From Roseobacter sp. CCS2 (GTDB lineage: Bacteria; Pseudomonadota; Alphaproteobacteria; Rhodobacterales; Rhodobacteraceae): a DNA stretch of 64,000 nucleotides. The first letter of the stretch is position 1. Every line of letters starts with the position of its first letter. The DNA lies in the NCBI RefSeq assembly GCF_000169435.1, contig NZ_AAYB01000001.1:868001-932000 (forward strand). Direction: 5' to 3'. Under the pieces are notes generated by a model that saw nothing but the letters and a program-made list of their open reading frames with translations, was not told the DNA's origin and made no database searches. A program made the translations under genes and the position numbers. This document shows, piece by piece, positions 53,174 to 61,939 of this stretch.

Positions 53174-54255
53174 CGTCGCGCCGCCTTCTTGCGAATACCT
53201 TCGGCAAATCGGATCGCTGCCGCCACTGCGCGATAGTGATGCTGCGAAATCTCTTGCCCCAACGTCACCTCTGCATGAAGCGCACGTGCTGTTGGCGGGT
53301 CAGAGTGCATCGGAACGGCACTTTCGGCTGCAATTTCACGAATACGCGCTGCAACCTCATCCACGCCTTTGGCAACACAAATAGGTGCCATGGCCTGTGA
53401 CCGATCCCATTTCAGCGCGATTGCATAATGTGTCGGGTTCACGATGACAACGTCGGCTGTGGGCACATCCAGCAACATCTTGTTTGTCGCAATGTCGTGC
53501 CCGCGCTGGCGTCGTTGTTGCTTGATGAAGGGATCGCCTTCGGACTGCTTCAGTTCGTCCATCATTTCCTTACGGCTCATCCGGTTTTTCCGGGTATGTT
53601 CGGCGCGCTGCCACAGAAAATCGATTGTGCCCAAAGCCAGCGATATCAGTAAAACAATGCCCATCAGCGCCAACAGCATATGGCCCAATTCAGCGATGAT
53701 CAGCCGCGGAGGCAACTGCATGCTGCCGATGATCCGCTCAATCTGGCCAACCAAAAAGAACCCAAGCACAACACAGTAGATTGTCAATTTGGTGCTACTT
53801 TTTGCGAATTCAAACAGGCCTTGTCGTCCAAACTTGTTTTTGACGCCAGAGATCGGCGATATCCGGTTCAGCTTGGGCACAAGCTTGCTTCCGGTAAATA
53901 AGAACCCCCGCTGCAAAATAACACTGACGATTGCAAGCACCGCCGGGACGGCAAACCAAGGCGCGACGCCCCAGGCAACTTCGCGCAATATCCCGCCGTG
54001 CAGCGCCGTGCCGCCACCAGCAAAGGCGAGAGAAGACAGGTCATTGGACTGTTCCAGCAAGATCGATAACGATGTGGATAGATCAAGCAAGGCGACGGGG
54101 CCAATTGTCAGCATCGCCAGCAGCAACCCCGCATATGCCGCGGCTGTTGTCAGGTCCGCAGATCGTGCGATTTCGCCCTTTTTACGCGCATCATCAAGCT
54201 TTTTCTGGCTTGGCTCATATTGCTTGTCGCTGTCTTCTTCTTCCTGCCCACTCAT
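53170..54255 (-). CDS. flhB: flagellar export switch protein FlhB
   Basis: The 361-residue inner-membrane protein has four helices in the first 220 residues. A cytoplasmic domain follows with the autocleavage site VVIVNPTHYAIALKW near residue 268, where FliK triggers the change from hook to filament export. The N-terminus EEEDSDKQYEPSQKKLDDARKKGEIARS is characteristic. It is coupled to fliR by an ATGA overlap. Confidence 0.96.
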   Translation of the reverse strand: MSGQEEEDSDKQYEPSQKKLDDARKKGEIARSADLTTAAAYAGLLLAMLTIGPVALLDLSTSLSILLEQSNDLSSLAFAGGGTALHGGILREVAWGVAPWFAVPAVLAIVSVILQRGFLFTGSKLVPKLNRISPISGVKNKFGRQGLFEFAKSSTKLTIYCVVLGFFLVGQIERIIGSMQLPPRLIIAELGHMLLALMGIVLLISLALGTIDFLWQRAEHTRKNRMSRKEMMDELKQSEGDPFIKQQRRQRGHDIATNKMLLDVPTADVVIVNPTHYAIALKWDRSQAMAPICVAKGVDEVAARIREIAAESAVPMHSDPPTARALHAEVTLGQEISQHHYRAVAAAIRFAEGIRKKAARR

Positions 54256-55031
54256 GGCCAGACACCAAAAGGCATCCCCATGAAATCTGAAAACGCCGCC
54301 ACCCAGATCGCCAGCATGATCGGTGCTGTCAGGAAGAATAGAAAAAGACCACCAGCCGTCAGCGCGGGCGCACCGACGAAGGATACCATCAGCTGCGGCA
54401 TCGCCCGGTTGATGACCCCTAGGACAACATTGTAAATCAAGGATGCGATCAGAAAAGGTGCGGCCAACATAAAGCCAAAACCAAAGGTGCGCCCCACTTC
54501 GGCCACCCCGACCTCTGCCACCAGACTACGTTCTAACCCTGCACCGAAAGGCACCAGCGTATAGGTATGGATCATATAGCTGGCCGCTTGAATGTGCAGA
54601 CCCGACAAAGCCGCAAGCGCTGTGCCTGACACAACAAGCATGTGACCAATCGCTGGCTGAGGGTCAACAGCCGCGGTACCCCCAAAAATCTGCGACAGCG
54701 ACGTTGATTGCGCGGCAATTGATCCCGCAATTTGCAGCACCAGAATGAAAAATCGTAAAAAGATACCAAAAAACAGGCCTGTCAGCGCCTCCATCGCAAG
54801 GATACCGAAACCCGCTAACAGCGCCGTTGGGACCGTTTCGAAACTTGGCGCAACTGCCGGGGCCACAATAAGGGTGAACATCACAGCAAGCACCAGACGC
54901 ACCCGTGTGGGGACAGGCTGGTCGCCGAAAGCGGGTAAAACGGCCATGACGGCCCCAATCCGGGTGAACACCGCAAACAAAGTCCATAGTGCAGCTTGCG
55001 AATAAGGTAACAATGCCATCACCAGATCCAT
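54252..55031 (-). CDS. fliR: flagellar export gate protein FliR
   Basis: A 259-residue integral membrane protein with six or so helices, including FTRIGAVMAVLPAFGDQPVPTRVRLVLAVMFTLIVAP and GLFFGIFLRFFILVLQIAGSIAAQ. It forms the export channel with FliP and FliQ. Its ATG overlaps the flhA stop (TGATG) and its stop overlaps flhB. Confidence 0.95.
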   Translation of the reverse strand: MDLVMALLPYSQAALWTLFAVFTRIGAVMAVLPAFGDQPVPTRVRLVLAVMFTLIVAPAVAPSFETVPTALLAGFGILAMEALTGLFFGIFLRFFILVLQIAGSIAAQSTSLSQIFGGTAAVDPQPAIGHMLVVSGTALAALSGLHIQAASYMIHTYTLVPFGAGLERSLVAEVGVAEVGRTFGFGFMLAAPFLIASLIYNVVLGVINRAMPQLMVSFVGAPALTAGGLFLFFLTAPIMLAIWVAAFSDFMGMPFGVWP

Positions 55032-57121
55032 CAGGCAGGCACCAAGCCAACCAATGCGGGGCGGGCATCGATGCCAATCTCTTCAAATGACAAAACCGGG
55101 TTCATAATACCCTTCGCAGCCATCACCGTGCGCAGGAAACGGCGGCGACGCGTCGATGTTACAACGGCAGCATAGGCCCCGGTGTTGGCAGCCTGACCAA
55201 GTTTTTCAGCGATGCTATCAGCCAGTTGATTGAAACTATCCGGCGGCAAGGCAACATCACCACCGCCCCGATCCGTCCGCACTTCATAGGTGGCAAAGGT
55301 GTCTTCCCATTCCGGGGCCAGCTGAACCAAAGGAATGGTCCCGTCGGGTCTGCGCATTTTGGCAACCAGTTGAAACCCTAACCGCTGTCGGACATGTTCT
55401 GTGATGGTATCCGCACTTTGATAAAGCTGACGCCCTTCGGCGACCGCTTCAATAATCAGTGAAAGGTTGCGGATCGATACCCTTTCTTCAAGCAGCAGGC
55501 GCAATACCGATAACAAGACATCGAGTGGCACCTTATCCGGCACCAATTCATCCAGCATCCGCCGGTTCGCATCAGCGCGGTCCTGATCGCTAAGCCGTGT
55601 CATTTCATCAAGACGCCTGCGCAGGGCTTTGAAGGTCAGCAGACGTGCAAAGTTACGCTTCACAATTTCGAGCAGATGCGTCGCCAAAACCTCGGCTGGC
55701 TGCACCGTGGTCAGCCCGGCAATGGCGGCTTGTTCTTGATCAGTCGGCGCAATCCACCGGGCCGGTGCGCCATAAACCGGTTCATTAACCATTTCGCCAA
55801 CAAGGTCGTCTGTATCGGTTTCATTTATCAACGCCAGAACCAAATCCGGCTGCAGCCTATCGCGTACCTGTTCGACCCCTTGAACGTGCACAACGTAGTA
55901 TCCCGGTGGCAAGGCAGGATTATCAGTCAGCCTGATTTCGGGCAGCATGACCCCGTAATCAGTTGCCACATGATTACGCATATTCGCGATGCGTGCATCC
56001 AGACCCGTGCCTGGATCCAGCACCATATCCACGAGGTCGGGCGCAAACTCCACATGAATATCGTCCAGATCAAGCATATCCCCCATCGCATTCTTTGATG
56101 GCGTGACTTCTGCGGTCGTTTCCAGTTCTGGGATTGCGTCATCAGCCCCATGCGCGGATCGCGCCATATATGCAGCGCATCCTCCCAATACCAATGCACC
56201 CACGATAAACGGCACGAATGGCAATCCGGGCACGAGCGCAAGCAGCCCCAACAAGATCGCAACAGTGGCAAGCGCTGCGGGATGCCGCCCCAGTTGCGCG
56301 ACCAATGCAACGTCGGTTGCTCCGCTCGCACCTCCGCGCGCCAAAAGTAAAGCGGACGCCACAGATATAACAACAGCAGGTATTTGCGATACCAAACCAT
56401 CACCAACCGTCAAAATAGCATATGTTTTAAATGCACGGCCAATAGGCATATCGTGCACCATAATTCCGATCAAAAGCCCCATGATCAGGTTCAGCGCAGT
56501 GATCAGCAGCCCGGCAATTGCATCGCCCTTAACAAATTTAGACGCGCCATCAAGTGAGCCAAAAAACGTCGTCTCGGCCTGCTCGCGTTCGCGTCTTTCC
56601 TTGGCCTCCTGATGGTCGATTGCGCCCGCTGCGACATCACTGTCAATCGCCAACTGTTTACCCGGCATCGCATCCAGGGCAAATCGCGCACCCACTTCGG
56701 CCATGCGTGTCGCACCTTTGTTGATAACGACGAAGTTGACGATCAGCAAAACGCAAAAGATTACCAAGCCAAGAATGACACTGCCACCCATGACGAACAT
56801 TGCAAAGCCTTCGATCACCTCGCCCGCAGCGCTGGTTCCGGTGTGCCCTTCACCAATGATCAGTTTGGTAGACGATACATTCAGCGAAAGGCGCAACACC
56901 AAAGATGCCAGCAAAACCGTCGGGAAGGCTGAAAAATCCAGCGGCCTGTCAATGAAAAGCGTCACCGTGAACATCAGGATCGCAAGGGCAAAGGATGCAG
57001 CCAATCCGATATCAAGAACCCATGCTGGCATTGGCAAAATCATCATCACGATGACCGCCATCAACGCCATGGCCAGTAGGATGGTTGGTTGAAAAATATC
57101 TCTGAATGAAAAACCCGTCAT
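55031..57121 (-). CDS. flhA: flagellar export gate protein FlhA
   Basis: The 696-residue protein has eight N-terminal membrane helices (residues about 15-310). The conserved cytoplasmic loop (NKGATRMAEVGARFALDAMPGKQLAIDSDVAAG and the KERREREQAETTFFGSLDGASKFVKGDAIAG stretch) is present, and the C-terminal cytoplasmic ring docks chaperone-substrate complexes. It is the first gene of the minus-strand export-gate operon. Its roughly 200-base leader contains a perfect palindrome. Confidence 0.97.
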   Translation of the reverse strand: MTGFSFRDIFQPTILLAMALMAVIVMMILPMPAWVLDIGLAASFALAILMFTVTLFIDRPLDFSAFPTVLLASLVLRLSLNVSSTKLIIGEGHTGTSAAGEVIEGFAMFVMGGSVILGLVIFCVLLIVNFVVINKGATRMAEVGARFALDAMPGKQLAIDSDVAAGAIDHQEAKERREREQAETTFFGSLDGASKFVKGDAIAGLLITALNLIMGLLIGIMVHDMPIGRAFKTYAILTVGDGLVSQIPAVVISVASALLLARGGASGATDVALVAQLGRHPAALATVAILLGLLALVPGLPFVPFIVGALVLGGCAAYMARSAHGADDAIPELETTAEVTPSKNAMGDMLDLDDIHVEFAPDLVDMVLDPGTGLDARIANMRNHVATDYGVMLPEIRLTDNPALPPGYYVVHVQGVEQVRDRLQPDLVLALINETDTDDLVGEMVNEPVYGAPARWIAPTDQEQAAIAGLTTVQPAEVLATHLLEIVKRNFARLLTFKALRRRLDEMTRLSDQDRADANRRMLDELVPDKVPLDVLLSVLRLLLEERVSIRNLSLIIEAVAEGRQLYQSADTITEHVRQRLGFQLVAKMRRPDGTIPLVQLAPEWEDTFATYEVRTDRGGGDVALPPDSFNQLADSIAEKLGQAANTGAYAAVVTSTRRRRFLRTVMAAKGIMNPVLSFEEIGIDARPALVGLVPA

Positions 57122-57170
57122 CTTGGCCTGCCGTCAGATTTTAAATCAGATATCCGGCACGCCAAGGCGG

Positions 57171-57184
57171 TAACCCATGGGTTA
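57171..57184. promoter_or_regulatory. perfect palindrome upstream of flhA
   Basis: TAACCCATGGGTTA is a 14-base perfect palindrome about 50 bases before the flhA start, of a size suited to a dimeric regulator. The minus strand reads CTAACCCATGGGTTA, only loosely like a CtrA site. Confidence 0.35.
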
Positions 57185-57324
57185 GCTAAACCACATACAC
57201 AGCTATAGTGCACGTCTGCGTCATCATGCTTTTGCACGTCTGGCATTCTGCCCGCCCCGATTGATGTCATTCAGACACGTCAGATCCCGTGTAATTTGAA
57301 TTGATTTAAAAATAGTAAGCGTTT

Positions 57325-59439
57325 CTAAAAATCGGTCGGTGCTGGAAAAGTCTCTAGAAGCGCGCGAATTGTTGCCCGTGATTGTTCCGCGCTTTCAATC
57401 AATGTACGGCCATTCAACAAAGTCGCACTCCCTATTGAAAGCATGTCAGGTGACTGCGGCACATCAGCCGACGCAGCGCTTGTAATCGCATTGGTATCCG
57501 GGGTGGGCTGTTGTGCCGCCGCCTGGCGTAGTGCCTGTTCACGTAACGCGTCTTGTTGCGCTGCCAGCGCACCAATTGCGTCACCAGTCATGACTGTCAT
57601 CGCCTGCATTGGAAAGTCTAACGCGAGCAGGTGGGCCGCCACTGTATTCTGGGTTTCGACGCTGTCTTGATCCAGATTTTCTTGCCACACGAGCTCTAGA
57701 AACGCGGCATCCGGCATGCGTTGCGTGGCTTGCCGGAAAAGCTGCTCACGGTACGATGCCCACTGCTCAGCAGATAAATCACTGGCGCGCTTTTGAAGTA
57801 AATCGCGCGCGTCCTCAAATCGATCTACGGAAAGATAGGCGCCAAACTGTGCCTCAACGAGGGTTGTTGCCACACCCGAATCCATGTTCTCAAAACGCAA
57901 TGCATCTGCCAGTAAGAAATCAGCGTCCGAAAATGCAACCCCGCTTGCAGCACCTTCCTCGAAAAATCGCATCATCGCCTCTGGGTTAGTGCGCCGATCA
58001 TTTCGTGCAACATCCGTCACTTTTTCAATTGCTGCGGCATCATCGCCCAGCGCGTCCGATAACGCCGCGTTGGCCAAGGCCAGGGCTACATCATTTCGCG
58101 GTATAGTAGACTGCCCACCAAGCACCTGCATTGCTTCATCTTCTGCGGCGATAGACAGTAACGCCTCCGCCAATCTTGGTGCAATCGGCTGCTGCACATA
58201 TACAGGTAACGCGCGGTACGCATTGATCACTGCTGTGCGATCAACCTGCGCGTCCAAGGGTGACTGCGGCTGCGCCAAAAGTGCCCAAAGTGCCACTGGC
58301 GACGGGCAGCTGACCTGACCGGCAAACAGGTCTTGCGCGACAGGTTCTTCATCAATGATCCGCGCAATAGCCCGCAAATGTATGCGATCCCGCGACTGGA
58401 CGCCGTCCAAATCAAGCGTCTGTCGGGCTTCATGTCCAAAACCGAGATGTATATAAAGCTGGGCCAATGCGCGCAGCGCCCCATCTTCAAACTGATCGGC
58501 GGGCTTTATCAGCGCGCTGCGTGCATTGCGTAACTGTATATGTGGCGCACGGTCATCGCCCCAAGAAGCAATATCAAAATTGCTATCAGGCAAACAGGTC
58601 TGTCCGATCTGCGTTTGCGGCTGTGCCGCTGAAAGGCCAACCGCCAATGGGTCAATGCCCGTTCGGGCATTGAGCCCAGGAAGCGATGCGCCATCCTCCA
58701 ATACAAAAGCATGATCCGGCTCAACGACTGTCCCATCATCACTGCCGGTCGTCAGATCCTCTTGCAAGAGGCCGTCAGACAGCCCACGCCCGAGGCTTTC
58801 TCCGAGCGCTTGCGCGATCATTTGCAACGCCGTATCGGTGTCTGCTTTGTGTTGTTCCTCGTCAGTTGTGGCCTTTGTAATTGGCTGATCCAATACTGGA
58901 TCGGCGTTCACCGACTGTGTAGTCTCAACAGACTGCTCCTCTTGTCGGAAACGGGGTGTAATCAAAGGCAACACTGAACTGCGCGCAATCCGGAAAGTCG
59001 CACCGCTGGGTTGCGGCGGTGCCGGATCGGGCGTTACCGAAGCATTTTGTGACAAGGCCAATTCAAAAGGTGAAACCGAGGGTGCAGGGCCATCACGAAT
59101 ATCAATCACCAAATAGTTGGATCGATACATCGCCGCTTGTGCATGGCATTGGCAATCAACACGTATCAGCAATTCTCCGGCGCTCGGACTTTGTGAAACA
59201 TCGACAATTCGCTCGCGCGGGATCAGGTCAAAGAACTGGTCCAAAACGAAACCATCTTGTGTTGGCAAACGTAACAGGTAGCCTTCGTTCGTGCGACCTA
59301 GCTGCCAATCAATGTCGCGTGGTACACCGATAACGACCCTGGTAAATGTTGCATGCTCACCTGTTTGAACCCGCAGTGGACTAGCATGTGCCAGCACAGG
59401 CATAAGTATCAGCCAAAAAAACAAAACAATGCCTCTCAT
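57325..59439 (-). CDS. large exported protein of the stator operon, function unknown
   Basis: The 704-residue protein has a signal peptide (LFFWLILMPVLAHAS). An N-terminal beta region (residues about 20-110, RVQTGEHATFTRVVIGVPRDIDWQLGR) recalls AMIN-like domains, and an acidic linker follows. From about residue 270 comes a long alpha-helical solenoid of Ala/Leu/Asp-rich helices with TPR-like spacing (FEDGALRALAQLYIHLGFGHEARQTLDL). A C-terminal tail ends SRATIRALLETFPAPTDF. It overlaps motA by four bases. Position and build suggest a periplasmic partner of the stator, comparable in place to rhizobial MotC, but homology was not established. Confidence 0.6.
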   Translation of the reverse strand: MRGIVLFFWLILMPVLAHASPLRVQTGEHATFTRVVIGVPRDIDWQLGRTNEGYLLRLPTQDGFVLDQFFDLIPRERIVDVSQSPSAGELLIRVDCQCHAQAAMYRSNYLVIDIRDGPAPSVSPFELALSQNASVTPDPAPPQPSGATFRIARSSVLPLITPRFRQEEQSVETTQSVNADPVLDQPITKATTDEEQHKADTDTALQMIAQALGESLGRGLSDGLLQEDLTTGSDDGTVVEPDHAFVLEDGASLPGLNARTGIDPLAVGLSAAQPQTQIGQTCLPDSNFDIASWGDDRAPHIQLRNARSALIKPADQFEDGALRALAQLYIHLGFGHEARQTLDLDGVQSRDRIHLRAIARIIDEEPVAQDLFAGQVSCPSPVALWALLAQPQSPLDAQVDRTAVINAYRALPVYVQQPIAPRLAEALLSIAAEDEAMQVLGGQSTIPRNDVALALANAALSDALGDDAAAIEKVTDVARNDRRTNPEAMMRFFEEGAASGVAFSDADFLLADALRFENMDSGVATTLVEAQFGAYLSVDRFEDARDLLQKRASDLSAEQWASYREQLFRQATQRMPDAAFLELVWQENLDQDSVETQNTVAAHLLALDFPMQAMTVMTGDAIGALAAQQDALREQALRQAAAQQPTPDTNAITSAASADVPQSPDMLSIGSATLLNGRTLIESAEQSRATIRALLETFPAPTDF

Positions 59440-60305
59440 GCGGCATCCTGTTTGGTGGCTTTCAGCGCATCTTCCATGTCTGCAAAGCTGGGACGATACC
59501 TGCCGGGCATATTTTGACGGCCCACTTCAACGCAAATGTTAGGCGCGTGTGCATAAAGGTTCGCGACCAAAACTTCGCGGATCAGCTGATGGAAATGCGC
59601 GTCTTCTTCGACAACGGCCTTCACCTTCACGGCGAAGGGACCTACAAAACCATAAGCTAAAAATACGCCCAGAAATGTACCGACCAGCGCACCACCAATC
59701 AGCTTACCCAGAACCTCTGGTGGTTGGTCAATTGACGCCATCGTTTTGATCACCCCAAGCACCGCCGCAACAATTCCCAATGCAGGTAGGCCATCAGCCA
59801 CAACTTGAAGGGCATGCGTTGAATGCATTTTATGGTGTAATGTCGCCTCGATCCGTTTTTCCAAGATTTCCTCAACCTGATGCGGATCATCATAATTCAT
59901 AGAGGCTGATCGCAGCGTGTCGCAGATCAGGGCAATCGCCTCAGCATCATCAAGGATTTTAGGGTACTTGCCAAAGATGGTCGATGTATCCGGCGCCTCA
60001 ATATGGCTTTCCAAAGCAACCGGGTTTGTTTTCGCAACGCGCAATAATTCAAACAGCATACATAGCAGGTCACGGTAGTCTTCCGCTTTCCATTTTGGTC
60101 CTTTGACGATCTTTCCCAAATCCTTCACCGTATGCTTGATAGCAGAGCCATCATTGCTGATCGCAAAGGCACCAATTGCGGCGCCACAAATCATCAGCAT
60201 TTCAAACGGTAGGGCCTTAAGGATAATTCCCATTTTGCCGCCAGCCAGCAAATAGCCCCCAAAAACGGTCACAAACACCACGACAATACCAATCAGACCG
60301 ATCAT
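59436..60305 (-). CDS. motA: flagellar motor stator protein MotA
   Basis: A 289-residue stator subunit with four membrane helices (IGIVVVFVTVFGGYLLAGG, then ALPFEMLMICGAAIGAFAI, and two near residues 175-225: ALGIVAAVLGVIKTMA and GTFLGVFLAYGFVGPFA). The cytoplasmic loop with charged ..KYPKILDDAEAIALICDTLRSASMN.. contacts FliG. It conducts protons with MotB, which is not in the window. It lies about 60 bases after motE and is coupled to the 704-residue protein gene. Confidence 0.95.
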   Translation of the reverse strand: MIGLIGIVVVFVTVFGGYLLAGGKMGIILKALPFEMLMICGAAIGAFAISNDGSAIKHTVKDLGKIVKGPKWKAEDYRDLLCMLFELLRVAKTNPVALESHIEAPDTSTIFGKYPKILDDAEAIALICDTLRSASMNYDDPHQVEEILEKRIEATLHHKMHSTHALQVVADGLPALGIVAAVLGVIKTMASIDQPPEVLGKLIGGALVGTFLGVFLAYGFVGPFAVKVKAVVEEDAHFHQLIREVLVANLYAHAPNICVEVGRQNMPGRYRPSFADMEDALKATKQDAA

Positions 60306-60368
60306 GTGGCGAATTTCCTTACAGTGTCGTTTTCTAACGGGTTGCGAATCTCTTGTAAGGCGAAGGGA

Positions 60369-60959
60369 TTAAGGATTTGTCAGCGGCGCATCAGTTGGGA
60401 CATCAGCGTTACGACCTGCAAGGACAACGCTAAAGGAATAGGCAATTTCCGGGTCCAGTTCCGTCATGATCAGTGCAGCAGCATCCGGGCGCATCAAGCC
60501 AAGAAACCCGGCGGCGAATCGTGGCGGCATCTGTGCAAATAAATCCGCAGCTTCTTTCGGCTTCATGTTTTCATAAACCGTCGTAAGCTGTGCCACATCC
60601 GTCTCAGCGGCGGTATCAGCGCGTGCAATCGTTGCACTTAATGCAGTTTCAGCCTGAACAAGCGTCTCTAGCTTCTCTTCTATTTGCTCTTCTGCACTGC
60701 GCAAAGCCTGCATCCGGTTTTGCAGCTGCGCCTCACGTTCTGTCAGTCTTTGTTCGCGCGCCTGCAGGGCAGCCAGCAATGTTTGCGTTTCGCTGGCCAC
60801 CACGGGCGATGCTGGCTGTTGTGCAATTTCCACAGACGCCTCATTGGCCATCGCAGGAGCAACCTCTGTCGCGAACCGCAACACAGCCGACGCGATTAGC
60901 AGACTTGTGATAACGTGTAATGCACCAAACCCGCGGTTTTTGTTGGAATGTCGTGCCAT
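60369..60959 (-). CDS. motE: MotE-type periplasmic motor protein
   Basis: The 196-residue protein has an N-terminal anchor or signal (ALHVITSLLIASAVLRFATEVAPAMA). A coiled coil spans residues about 60-125 (LLAALQAREQRLTEREAQLQNRMQALRSAEEQIEEKLETL). A C-terminal MgtE-N-like helical domain has VYENMKPKEAADLFAQMPPRFAAGFLGLMRPDAAALIM. This is the MotE architecture, where it chaperones the periplasmic motor protein MotC in Sinorhizobium. It is coupled (TAATG) to the upstream 117-residue gene. Confidence 0.82.
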   Translation of the reverse strand: MARHSNKNRGFGALHVITSLLIASAVLRFATEVAPAMANEASVEIAQQPASPVVASETQTLLAALQAREQRLTEREAQLQNRMQALRSAEEQIEEKLETLVQAETALSATIARADTAAETDVAQLTTVYENMKPKEAADLFAQMPPRFAAGFLGLMRPDAAALIMTELDPEIAYSFSVVLAGRNADVPTDAPLTNP

Positions 60960-61312
60960 TATTTGGCTTCAGCGTCGGCACTGCGTCGCACGAAAAAAGG
61001 GCTGGCGGCAATACTTGGCGCAGCTTTTTCTGGCACATCATGCAAGGATGCGATTGAAAGTTCGAGCTTTTTATGCGCCACCTCAGCCCGGGCGCTGACC
61101 GCATCAAGCTGCGTAACGGATTCCTTTGCAGACGTCTGCGCCTTGGTCAGAATTTCGGTCAATTCATCTACCTGCACTGACAAGACCGCAACCGCACCGC
61201 CCACACCCTTTTCAAGGTCCGTAAAGCGGCGCAGCCGACGTGACAGAACATAGCAATATAATGCCGCCCCCAACGCACCTGCGGCCAAAAGAATATCGGC
61301 GATCATTGTCAT
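60959..61312 (-). CDS. small anchored coiled-coil protein of the fliL-motA operon
   Basis: The 117-residue protein has one N-terminal membrane helix (IADILLAAGALGAALYCYVL) followed by a predicted coiled coil (RFTDLEKGVGGAVAVLSVQVDELTEILTKAQTSAKESVTQL) and a polar tail. No family was recognised. Position between fliL and motE, with short or overlapping junctions on both sides, indicates a role at the motor. Confidence 0.6.
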   Translation of the reverse strand: MTMIADILLAAGALGAALYCYVLSRRLRRFTDLEKGVGGAVAVLSVQVDELTEILTKAQTSAKESVTQLDAVSARAEVAHKKLELSIASLHDVPEKAAPSIAASPFFVRRSADAEAK

Positions 61313-61324
61313 AAAGGTGCCTTT

Positions 61325-61819
61325 CTAGCTCAGTACAAATTCCATGATCAGGATGTCATCAACCCGCCCCGGGCCCGTAACAACCTGAATGCGCCGCAAC
61401 ATCTGCGCGCGCAGACGCGGCAATGTCGCCGGGTCCTCAAGCGAGGCGATGTCAATCGCACGCAGATACCCGTTAAGCACATCAACAATGCGCGGCCTAA
61501 TCGCCTCAACTTCAGCGGCATGATCAGGACGCACTTCAAGCTGTGCGGCAAAACGCAAATGATCGCGCCCGCCCTGCCCCGGCAACGAAATGACAAGCGG
61601 ATCAATGGCAACAAAAGCCACATCCAATTCTGTGTTGGATGTTTCAGACGCGGATTCTTTTTCGGCTGCATCGCTACTGTCTGATCCGCTTAAGACACCG
61701 GATTGGACAGCATAAAACCCACCACCCGCACCGAGAATGGCAAGAACAAACCCAAAAACCAAAGGCAGTTTTGACGCTTTACGCGGCGCATCTTCGGCAA
61801 CATCAGCATCTGCAGTCAT
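61325..61819 (-). CDS. fliL: flagellar basal body-associated protein FliL
   Basis: The 164-residue protein has a short cytoplasmic tail, one helix (LPLVFGFVLAILGAGGGFYAV), an acidic serine-rich linker and a stomatin-like periplasmic domain (DPLVISLPGQGGRDHLRFAAQLEV...RRIQVVTGPGRVDDILIMEFVLS). FliL rings surround MotB to support torque. ATG at 61819 with GGAGAG five bases upstream is preferred over the adjacent GTG at 61822. It heads the minus-strand stator operon and is divergent from fliF. Confidence 0.92.
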   Translation of the reverse strand: MTADADVAEDAPRKASKLPLVFGFVLAILGAGGGFYAVQSGVLSGSDSSDAAEKESASETSNTELDVAFVAIDPLVISLPGQGGRDHLRFAAQLEVRPDHAAEVEAIRPRIVDVLNGYLRAIDIASLEDPATLPRLRAQMLRRIQVVTGPGRVDDILIMEFVLS

Positions 61820-61867
61820 CACGGCTCTCCGGTGAATTTCATTTTTTATTGAATAAACCGAAAAGCC

Positions 61868-61882
61868 CTAACCGATTGTTAA
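61868..61882. promoter_or_regulatory. CtrA-like site in the fliL/fliF divergent promoter
   Basis: CTAA-CCGATTG-TTAA (minus strand TTAA-N7-TTAG) matches TTAA-N7-TTAA at seven of eight positions, about 50-60 bases from both divergent starts. This is the best-placed of the motifs seen. Confidence 0.5.
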
Positions 61883-61939
61883 GCCTCATGGGGCAAACAA
61901 AGAATACAGGCAGAACGCCTTTCGGATGGAGAACCCAAC

